Assembly (NCBI RefSeq): GCF_004328645.1
Contig: NZ_CP031395.1
Location: forward strand, 769,501-833,500
Source of the DNA: Hylemonella gracilis
GTDB lineage: Bacteria > Pseudomonadota > Gammaproteobacteria > Burkholderiales > Burkholderiaceae_C
Direction of reading: 5' to 3'
DNA length: 64,000 nt
Below, piece after piece: positions 8,965 through 17,724 of this stretch; positions within the stretch are counted from its first letter, which is position 1; each line of letters starts with the position of its first letter. The notes under the pieces were generated by a model that saw nothing but the letters and a program-made list of their open reading frames with translations, was not told where the DNA came from and searched no databases. A program made the position numbers and the translations under genes.

Positions 8965-10527
8965 ATGAGATTTGACGGTTTGAAGCGCAAGTTGCTGTGC
9001 CTGTCGCTCGCTTGCAGCGTCGGGGCCATGGCGCAGGGTAGCCCGAACGCCTTGCCTGCCCTGGGCGACGGACTGGAAATGAGCACGGGCGCGGAACGCC
9101 AGCTGGGTGATCGCATCGCGCGCGAGCTCTACCGCAGCAGCGCCTACGTGGATGACGCGGTTCTGGGCGACTATGTGGAAGGTCTCTGGTTGCGCCTCAT
9201 GGCCGCCGCGCGCCTGCGGGGTGAGCTGAGGCCGGAGATGGACGAACAGTACGCTTGGACCGTCTTGTTGGGACGCGATCGCAGCGTCAACGCGTTCGCC
9301 TTGCCCGGAGGTTACATGGGCGTGCATCTTGGGCTGATTGCCTCGGTCGACGACGCGGATGAGCTGGCCTCCGTGCTTGCACATGAACTCAGCCACATCA
9401 CGCAGCGCCATATCGCGCGCATGATCAGCCGTCAGGGACAGCAAGCCCCCTGGATGATTGCAGCGATGATTCTGGGCATCCTTGCCGCGTCATCGAGCCC
9501 GGACGCGGCCGGGGCTCTGATCGTGGGGGGACAGGCCGCCACCGTGCAGGGACAGCTGAACTTCTCGCGCGACATGGAGCGGGAAGCCGATCGCGTGGGT
9601 TATGGCGTGATGACGCAGGCGGGCTTCAACGGCCAGGGCTTCGCCAGCATGTTCCAGAAGTTGCTGCAGGCCAATCGCCACAACGACACGGGCGCTTTTC
9701 CTTACCTGCGCAGCCATCCCTTGACGACCGAGCGGATCGCCGACATGCAGGCGCGGCAACAGTTGCAAGCCAGCTCGGCCCAAGTGGCGGACACAGACAC
9801 TGCGATGGCCCATGCCATGTTGGCGGCGCGCGCCCGCGTGCTGGCCGATCCATCCGTCGATATGCTGCGCGCCGCCGTGGCGCAGGCGGAGGTTCAGCTG
9901 CCAGGGACAAGTGTTACGGACCCGCCGCAGCCCTCAGCACGGCAGGCTGCCGTGCTGTATGCCGCAGCCTGGGCCGCTGGTGAACTTCGCGACCCGATGA
10001 CGGCGCAAAAATGGTGGACCCGCTTGCAGGCCATGGCGCTTGCACGGCCGCAGGCGGCTTACCAGGTGCGCCTGTTGGGCGCGGAACTCGCCTTGTCGGC
10101 CGGTGACGCGCCGCGTGCCCTGGCGCTACTCGATCTGCCGGTTCCCACCGTTGCTGCTTCGGAAAAGATACCGCGGGCCCAGCGCCTGCTGCGCGCGCGC
10201 GCGCTGACGATGGCGGGCTTGGACGGTGCTGCACGCGCCGCGCAGATGCTGCAAGTCTGGCTGGCCGAACACCCGCGCGATGCGCAGGCCTGGCAACTGC
10301 TGTCGGCTGCCTGCACGGCGCAAGGGCAGACATTGCGCGCGGTGCGCGCAGACGCCGAAGCCTACGTTGTGCATTTTGACTATGCCGCCGCGCGTGATCG
10401 CTACGTCGCGGCGCAAGACCTGATCCGGCGCGGCGCGACCAGTAACGACTACATCGAGGCGTCAATCATCGAAACACGCAGCAAGCAGGTGGATGCCCTG
10501 CTGCGTGAACAGATGCGGGAACGTTGA
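8965..10527 (+). CDS. Periplasmic M48 metalloprotease, BepA-like, with TPR-like tail
   Basis: This is a zinc protease of the outer-membrane quality-control type (BepA/YfgC), which handles assembly of LptD and other outer-membrane proteins. The 520-residue product has a signal peptide ending near AMAQ (about residue 24). The zinc motif HELSH is at 140-144 and the third ligand lies in MEREADRVGYGVM. Past about residue 300 it is an alanine-rich helical region of the TPR type seen in BepA. A longer opening upstream is antisense to moaC and lacks the signal peptide logic. Substrate is inferred from family. Confidence 0.88.
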   Translation: MRFDGLKRKLLCLSLACSVGAMAQGSPNALPALGDGLEMSTGAERQLGDRIARELYRSSAYVDDAVLGDYVEGLWLRLMAAARLRGELRPEMDEQYAWTVLLGRDRSVNAFALPGGYMGVHLGLIASVDDADELASVLAHELSHITQRHIARMISRQGQQAPWMIAAMILGILAASSSPDAAGALIVGGQAATVQGQLNFSRDMEREADRVGYGVMTQAGFNGQGFASMFQKLLQANRHNDTGAFPYLRSHPLTTERIADMQARQQLQASSAQVADTDTAMAHAMLAARARVLADPSVDMLRAAVAQAEVQLPGTSVTDPPQPSARQAAVLYAAAWAAGELRDPMTAQKWWTRLQAMALARPQAAYQVRLLGAELALSAGDAPRALALLDLPVPTVAASEKIPRAQRLLRARALTMAGLDGAARAAQMLQVWLAEHPRDAQAWQLLSAACTAQGQTLRAVRADAEAYVVHFDYAAARDRYVAAQDLIRRGATSNDYIEASIIETRSKQVDALLREQMRER

Positions 10528-10528
10528 C

Positions 10529-10573
10529 GCAGAGACCGGTGGCCGGGGTTCAGCCCAGCCCACCGGTCTCTGC
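10529..10573. terminator. Strong bidirectional hairpin between convergent genes
   Basis: A perfect 14-base-pair stem (GCAGAGACCGGTGG with CCACCGGTCTCTGC) surrounds a 17-base loop. It begins two bases after the protease stop and ends five bases before the 3' end of the opposing gene. There is no long T-run on either side. Confidence 0.65.
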
Positions 10574-10577
10574 TGCC

Positions 10578-11039
10578 TCACTCGCTGGCGAGAACCAGGA
10601 ACGCCGCCATGCCTGCAACGGCACCCGGCACGGCCCAACGTGAATCCTGCCCCTGGGGCTGGTCGGGCGTGACGGGCTGCAGATCCTGACCGAACTTCGG
10701 ACGGCGCGCGTCCAGCACGCGGGCTGTTCCGTACTTGACCTGCAGTTCCTGCGTCATTTCCAGCAGCGGTCCACTGGACAGCAAGGCGATGACCTTGTCG
10801 CCGCGGACGTGCAGTCGGGGTGTGATGAGCTTGAACAGCTTGTCCGCCCACTTGTTGCGCCAGTTCTCACGTGCCGTGTGGTTGACCCACTTGTTGATGT
10901 GTCGCGACATGCGTGGCGGGCAGGCCACCAGGATCCACTGAGCGGGCTGGCGGCCGGCGCCGGATGCTTCGTTCAGCATCGGCGCCAACTGATGCAGCGC
11001 GTATTCAGCATCGTCCACGTACGCAATGATGTTGTCCAT
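10578..11039 (-). CDS. Conserved hypothetical protein beside terC
   Basis: I do not recognise a named family. The 153-residue product starts MDNIIAYVDDAEYALHQL with an excellent AAGGAG site seven bases before the ATG. A basic, aromatic-rich middle (HINKWVNHTARENWRNKWADK) is followed by a predicted alpha/beta stretch containing RGDKVIALLSSGP. The proline-rich linker PVTPDQPQGQ precedes a short hydrophobic C-terminus (AVPGAVAGMAAFLVLASE) that could touch the membrane. It lies 73 bases downstream of the second terC on the same strand and may be cotranscribed with it. Function is unknown. Confidence 0.8.
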   Translation of the reverse strand: MDNIIAYVDDAEYALHQLAPMLNEASGAGRQPAQWILVACPPRMSRHINKWVNHTARENWRNKWADKLFKLITPRLHVRGDKVIALLSSGPLLEMTQELQVKYGTARVLDARRPKFGQDLQPVTPDQPQGQDSRWAVPGAVAGMAAFLVLASE

Positions 11040-11112
11040 GATGTGCTCCTTGTGTTGACGAGGGACGGGGGGAAACTTCCTGGGTGATTCTTGTGTGCGT
11101 GACCCCTGAGGG

Positions 11113-11868
11113 TCAGGCCGTGTGGCTGCTGGGCTTGCCGGAGGCGGCGTGGGCAGCCTCCCCGCCACGACGGGTGGCGGCGTACTTGCCGATCAGCAAC
11201 ACCAGCAACGCGCCAACCACGCTCGCGCCATATCGCAGGATGTCGGACTGCGGCAACTTGAACACCCATTGCCATTGGTCAGGGTTGGCGAAGGCCGGGT
11301 CGGTCACGAGCATGCCACCCGCAATCCAGCCGAGCAGCATGCCGCCGGCCGTGATGATGGCGGGGAAACGCTCCATCAACTTGATCACGAGTTGGCTACC
11401 CCAGACGATGATGGGGATGGAGATCAACAGGCCCAGGATGACCAGCAGCAGCGAGTGCTCTCCCGCGTTCTGGGCTGCACCAGCGATGGCGATCACGTTA
11501 TCCACGCTCATGACCAAGTCGGCCACGACGATGGTCTTGATGGCTGCGAACAACCTGTCGCTGGCGGCGATATTGCCGTGGCCCTCCTCGTCCGGCGCCA
11601 ACAGCTTGACGCCGATCCAAATCAGCAGCAGTGCACCGACGAGTTTGAGGAAAGGCAGGTTCAACAGCGTCATCGCGAAAGCGATCAGAACGACGCGCAG
11701 CACGATGGCACCCGCGGTGCCCCAAATGATGCCTTTGGTGCGTTGTGCTGGAGGCAGCCGGCGGCAGGCCAGCGCGATGACGACGGCGTTGTCGCCGCCG
11801 AGCAGGATATCAATGATGATGATCTGGCCCAGAGCGACCCAGAACGCAGGTGATGACAGAAACTCCAT
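11113..11868 (-). CDS. TerC family integral membrane protein (second copy)
   Basis: This is the second TerC/Alx-type inner-membrane protein of the window, with 251 residues. Its two signature segments are LGGDNAVVIALACRRLP near residue 24 and ADLVMSVDNVIAIAGAAQ near residue 116, with seven or so hydrophobic helices and a hydrophilic C-terminal tail. It starts 26 residues longer overall than the copy at 4877 and differs in the central loop (EEGHG instead of an acidic run). A GGAG site precedes the ATG. Ion specificity is unknown; manganese export is the leading idea for this family. Confidence 0.92.
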   Translation of the reverse strand: MEFLSSPAFWVALGQIIIIDILLGGDNAVVIALACRRLPPAQRTKGIIWGTAGAIVLRVVLIAFAMTLLNLPFLKLVGALLLIWIGVKLLAPDEEGHGNIAASDRLFAAIKTIVVADLVMSVDNVIAIAGAAQNAGEHSLLLVILGLLISIPIIVWGSQLVIKLMERFPAIITAGGMLLGWIAGGMLVTDPAFANPDQWQWVFKLPQSDILRYGASVVGALLVLLIGKYAATRRGGEAAHAASGKPSSHTA

Positions 11869-12252
11869 GAGGAACTCCGAGTTGTAGTTCGATTTACAAC
11901 CTGGTCAGCTCAGTCGATGGAGGAAGAACCCGTGCTCGCCGGTGGACCGGGAGCGCCGAGAACGCGCACGCTTCGACGAAACCTGACTCAGGTTCCAATC
12001 GAAGGTCTTGCTCGGCGTGGAGTGGTAAAGAATGTGCCCAACAAGCCGGAAGTCATGCTTCGTAATGACGACTTGTTGATGTCAACCTCGACGACGTCAT
12101 TTTTGACGCCTCCCTGTGCCGGGGTTGATGGGAGCTACTCCCCTTCGTGGAACGCATTAGACCACGGATCGACGCGGCCCCACAAGCGGGCCGGTATGAT
12201 GGAAAACTCTGCCTTATCAAGCTCCCCGTTTTCTTTTCCAGGCTACGCCCCC
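11869..12252. other. 384-base gene-free stretch with several inverted repeats
   Basis: This is the longest non-coding stretch of the window, between divergent terC and the DUF3717-DUF1289 gene. It holds GTTGTA-N8-TACAAC (11881-11900), the near-palindrome AACCTGACTCAGGTT (11980-11994) and a nested pair. In that pair AATGACG (12064-12070) faces CGTCATT (12095-12101) around GTTGATGTCAAC (12075-12086). The open frame that crosses it on the plus strand is compositionally unlike coding sequence. I see no tRNA or known riboswitch here. The nested pair ends in five T and could be a small-RNA terminator or a leader. Confidence 0.45.
11881..11900. promoter_or_regulatory. Inverted repeat GTTGTA-N8-TACAAC upstream of second terC
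   Basis: Perfect six-base arms with an eight-base centre lie only 12 bases before the terC ATG on the minus strand. The position would suit an operator or a 5'-leader hairpin. No regulator can be named. Confidence 0.3.
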
Positions 12253-12708
12253 ATGGCAGGCATCCACGTCACCGACATTGAAGCGGCAATCAACTATTGG
12301 CGCGAACGCGAACCCGCGACCGATGGGGTGACGCTGTCCCCGCCACTGCGGGCGCTGGCCGAGGTGTACGCGCTCATGGTCTTCTTTCACGAGCAGGAAG
12401 CGGACGAGCTCAGCATGCCCGGGCCAGCGATGGAAGCCTGGCTGGCCTGGTATGAGCATACGCCGGACACGCCGTGCATCGCCATCTGCTCCACCAGTCA
12501 GGGTGATTCGGTCTGCAAGGGGTGTGGCCGCAGCTTCGACGAGGTACAGCACTGGACGCACATGCGTCCCGCGGAGAAACGCGAAACCTGGCGTCGCATC
12601 ACGCAACTGGGCGAGGCCTGGCGCTTCAACCGCTATGCGGAACGCGCAAGCGGCGCACAAGTCCAGGCGCGTCTGTTCGACGACGCCGACACGGCACCGA
12701 AAACCTGA
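12253..12708 (+). CDS. DUF3717-DUF1289 domain protein
   Basis: This is a small cytoplasmic protein joining two domains of unknown function. Residues 1-60 contain IHVTDIEAAINYWRERE, typical of DUF3717. Residues about 72-125 are a DUF1289 domain with four cysteines (75, 79, 88, 91) in the pattern C-x3-C-x8-C-x2-C, probably binding zinc or iron. The ATG at 12253 is preferred because homology begins there (151 residues). ATG codons at 12196 and 12199 would add about 18 residues. It converges with yaeQ. Biological role is not known. Confidence 0.78.
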   Translation: MAGIHVTDIEAAINYWREREPATDGVTLSPPLRALAEVYALMVFFHEQEADELSMPGPAMEAWLAWYEHTPDTPCIAICSTSQGDSVCKGCGRSFDEVQHWTHMRPAEKRETWRRITQLGEAWRFNRYAERASGAQVQARLFDDADTAPKT

Positions 12709-12748
12709 GCCGTGCTGCGCGAGCACTCAGGCCTGGGGTCGGTGTCGC

Positions 12749-13309
12749 TTACTTCCAGCGGACGGGTTCCACATGCACCTGCCTTGCGCCGTTGCCCAGC
12801 ATGAGCAGGCCTTCCTGGAGCGTGGCCTGCAATTGCATGCTGCGCTCGGCCAGGGCCGCTAACTCCTGAGCGGTCTCGGTCGGGATGCGCCAGACCTGCA
12901 GTTTGTCCAGGCGCGCGAGCTTGTGCTCGATGCCGCGCCACCAGACCTCGGCGGCATGACCGTAGGTATAGAGCAGCACGGCATCGGACCGGCTGCAGGC
13001 CTTGGCGATGGGCTTGTCCTCGGGCTGGCCGACTTCCACCCACAGGCGCGTCCGTCCGGTGTAGTCACGCAGCCAGACATCGGGTTCGTCGGGGTCGGAC
13101 AGACCCGCGCCGAAAGCCAGGGTTCCATCACCCTGGCAGTCGGCTTGCAGGCGGTGCGCCTGCAAGGCCAGCGCAACCAAGCGTGCCATCATGCGTTCAT
13201 CGGTCTCGCTCGGGTGGCGCGCCAGCGTCAACGCATGGTCCGCGTAGTACCCATGGTCGATGTCGGCGATCTGCAGGTTCGCCTTGTAAATGGTGGATTT
13301 CAGCGCCAT
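12749..13309 (-). CDS. yaeQ: YaeQ family protein
   Basis: This is a YaeQ-type protein of 186 residues with the PD-(D/E)XK nuclease-like fold. E. coli YaeQ was proposed to suppress RfaH loss, but its activity is unclear. The typical start MALKSTIYKANLQIADIDHGYY is present. So are the conserved LSDPDEPDVWLRDYTGRTRLWVEVG segment, where D, E and D/E residues match the nuclease-like core, and the C-terminal region ending VEPVRWK. Length is normal. It lies 99 bases downstream of purB on the same strand. Confidence 0.9.
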   Translation of the reverse strand: MALKSTIYKANLQIADIDHGYYADHALTLARHPSETDERMMARLVALALQAHRLQADCQGDGTLAFGAGLSDPDEPDVWLRDYTGRTRLWVEVGQPEDKPIAKACSRSDAVLLYTYGHAAEVWWRGIEHKLARLDKLQVWRIPTETAQELAALAERSMQLQATLQEGLLMLGNGARQVHVEPVRWK

Positions 13310-13408
13310 GGGTCGAGGTGTTTGACTATCGATGGGAGGGCACTCGCGGAATTGGCCATGTCCCGGCCGCTGCGCGCTTCCCCCTGCCACCGAAGGATGA
13401 TGAGTGGG

Positions 13409-15536
<2,128 letters not shown>

Positions 15537-15624
15537 AACGCGGCGACGCCCGGCGTTCGTTTCAAGTTCTTCGCATCCGTTGCCCGGCATGTCGCATGTG
15601 ATGGGCGGGTCCAGGATGAAAAAC

Positions 15625-15649
15625 GCCGCGGACCCAGAGGGGCCGCGGC
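15625..15649 (-). terminator. Rho-independent terminator of the HD-GYP-like gene
   Basis: GCCGCGG arms close around a C/G-rich loop. On the minus strand the stem is followed by GTTTTTC. It lies 39 bases beyond the stop of the minus-strand gene at 15689 and may also stop the converging GST transcript. Confidence 0.75.
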
Positions 15650-15688
15650 ATGCGCTGTCTGTGGCGGAGGCGCCTGACTGTCGGTGCC

Positions 15689-16915
15689 TCAGACCGTCAT
15701 GGACAGGATGCGCTGCAGGTTGATCTTGACCTTCACGTCCCGTGACTCGAGGCCGGCGGCGATGCGGTAGTCGCTCATGCCGGTGTCACGCAGGACCGGA
15801 TCCACGATCGCAACGCCGTCGCGATTGGTCAGCACCGCCACCTTGGGCGTGGTGGTGTTGGCGCCGCGCTTGACCACAATGGCGATCTCCTCCGTGACCA
15901 GCTTGACGAAGGAGCCGGGCGAATGGATGCCGACGGCCTTGATCAAGGCCGCGCCAGCCTGATCGACCTGCTGGTTTTCGTCGAAGTAGGTGGCCTTCAT
16001 GGCCATCGCCGCCGAGGAGGGTGTGCGGGTGGCGCGTGGCGAACGGCGTGCGCCGAAAGAGTCAGCCCGCTGGATCAGCCGGGCCATGCGGTCGCCCATG
16101 CTGTTGCGATCGGTCAGATTGCCCGACGCGGCCGCGTGGTGGTTGCGCACCGCTTCCAGCCAAGTCTTGTCGCGCACGCCAGCCTTGATCAACATCTCCA
16201 CCGAGCGCAGCGGGTGGTTGTTGACCAGCAGTCGCTGCTCCGGCGTGAGCGGGCCTTGCTGCTGTGTCAACTTGTCTTGCAGGTCCGTCATGCCCACGTT
16301 CATGGAAAGCGCGGCCAGGCTGACCGTCATTTCATCGGTTTCCGGCCAACCCAGCACATCACGGGCCGCCAGACCGCACATCACGCTCACCAGCATGGCG
16401 TGGGTGGAGCTGTACATGCGCACTTCATTGGTCGACAGATGGAAGAGCGCGAGCAGTGCGGCGTCGGGGTTGCGGATGGCGTGTTGACGCAGGCGCTTGT
16501 GCAGGTGGTTCAGGCGCCCCAGAAAGGTGGGGCCGTCGCCGTCGCGCAGGATGGTGTTGGCCTCAGATTGGTAATCCAGCCAGTCGGGCGGGCCGATCGG
16601 CACGTCCTCCTCGTCACGGACCAGAGCGGCGCTGGCGTCGGTGACGTGGGCATCGGCGATGCGACCGATCGAACGGTCGCGTTGCACCATGTCGTTGAGC
16701 ATGGCGCGGTAAGCACGGTTGTGCGCCTCGGCGTCCGCCTGGTCGATGCACAAGGACAGGCCACGACCCACCAGCCGGTGGATGGTGGCGCGGTCGGGAA
16801 TCGAATATCCCTTGTTGGCGATCACCGCGCCTTCGGAATCCATCAAGGGGAATGCCAGTGGATACCCGATGCGTATGGAGTCGATGCTGATGGGAACAAG
16901 TTTGCCGGTTGCCAT
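15689..16915 (-). CDS. HD-GYP-like protein with degenerate catalytic motifs
   Basis: This 408-residue protein is laid out like an HD-GYP cyclic-di-GMP protein. An N-terminal region (MATGKLVPISIDSIRIG) resembles the domain often preceding HD-GYP. The central helical domain contains HAMLVSVMCGLAARDVLGW, VNNHPLRSVEMLIKAG and VRNHHAAASG. The diagnostic residues are missing: where active enzymes have HD followed by GK it reads AALSMNVGMTDLQ, and there is no GYP loop. It is therefore probably a binding or scaffold protein rather than a phosphodiesterase. It stands alone, divergent from the heptose gene, with its own terminator. Confidence 0.75.
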   Translation of the reverse strand: MATGKLVPISIDSIRIGYPLAFPLMDSEGAVIANKGYSIPDRATIHRLVGRGLSLCIDQADAEAHNRAYRAMLNDMVQRDRSIGRIADAHVTDASAALVRDEEDVPIGPPDWLDYQSEANTILRDGDGPTFLGRLNHLHKRLRQHAIRNPDAALLALFHLSTNEVRMYSSTHAMLVSVMCGLAARDVLGWPETDEMTVSLAALSMNVGMTDLQDKLTQQQGPLTPEQRLLVNNHPLRSVEMLIKAGVRDKTWLEAVRNHHAAASGNLTDRNSMGDRMARLIQRADSFGARRSPRATRTPSSAAMAMKATYFDENQQVDQAGAALIKAVGIHSPGSFVKLVTEEIAIVVKRGANTTTPKVAVLTNRDGVAIVDPVLRDTGMSDYRIAAGLESRDVKVKINLQRILSMTV

Positions 16916-17163
16916 AGATTGTCGATTATGCAGGCTTATAGGATGGCCACCAAGGTGGAAATTGCCGCCAACCGCTGGTTCCGCGTGCTGATTTCGGCGC
17001 TTGTAACCGCATCATGTGGGTGGCAAGGTCCCGGATTGCCCGGGATATACCATGCATGGGGTATGCCAGGTCGACGCTGACCGGGTCGGGAGCTGCATTG
17101 TGCCCGGCTTCCTTCCCGTTAGGATCGAGCCGCACGCGCAGACCTGCCGATGACCTGCCAACC

Positions 17164-17667
17164 ATGCCCACTCCTCTTGCGCCCTCCGCGCCGTCGCCCG
17201 CCTTCCTGGACAAGCTCTGTCCGCGCGCGGAACTGCCTGTTCGCCTGGCCGGGTTGCCGCGTCCGCTGGTTTTCACGAATGGGGTCTTTGACCTGATGCA
17301 TCGGGGCCATGCCATTTACCTGGCCCAGGCGCGGGCGCTGGGCGTCAGCCTGCTGGTGGCACTGAATACGGATGCATCGGCGCGACGTCTGGGCAAGGGG
17401 CCGGAACGCCCGCTCAACAACGAGCAGGACCGAGCGGTCCTGTTGGCTGCGCTGGGCGTGGTCGACCTCGTGACCTGGTTCGACGAAGACACCCCCCAAG
17501 CCTTGATCGCCGAGATCCGGCCCGACATCCTGGTCAAAGGGGGTGACTACGACATGCGCAAGTTGCCTGAGGCCGCCCTGGTCGAATCCTGGGGCGGCCG
17601 GACCGTGTCCCTGCCCTTCGTGGATGGCTACTCGTCTACCGCGTTGGTGAGAAAGATCCGGGGCTGA
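17164..17667 (+). CDS. rfaE2: D-glycero-beta-D-manno-heptose 1-phosphate adenylyltransferase
   Basis: The enzyme activates heptose 1-phosphate to ADP-heptose for the lipopolysaccharide inner core. It is the stand-alone version of the HldE C-terminal domain. The 167-residue protein shows the nucleotidyltransferase motif TNGVFDLMHRGH (HxGH) and NTDASARRLGKG. ILVKGGDYD and the family ending VDGYSSTALVRKI are also present. The ATG at 17164 was chosen because homology begins shortly after it; upstream codons are not conserved-looking. It converges with glnE. Confidence 0.9.
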   Translation: MPTPLAPSAPSPAFLDKLCPRAELPVRLAGLPRPLVFTNGVFDLMHRGHAIYLAQARALGVSLLVALNTDASARRLGKGPERPLNNEQDRAVLLAALGVVDLVTWFDEDTPQALIAEIRPDILVKGGDYDMRKLPEAALVESWGGRTVSLPFVDGYSSTALVRKIRG

Positions 17668-17703
17668 GAAAAACGTTCACGGGGCGGATGCGGCTCCCGG
17701 ATT

Positions 17704-17720
17704 GGCCCGCAGAGCGGGCC
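17704..17720. terminator. Hairpin between convergent rfaE2 and glnE
   Basis: GGCCCGC and GCGGGCC form a perfect seven-base-pair stem with an AGA loop, 37 bases past the rfaE2 stop and a few bases before the end of glnE. There is no clear T-run. Confidence 0.4.
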
Positions 17721-17724
17721 GCCC

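Noticed and set aside
11869..12060. Manganese riboswitch before the second terC on the minus strand
   Set aside because: The conserved loops are not recognisable; only short inverted repeats are present.
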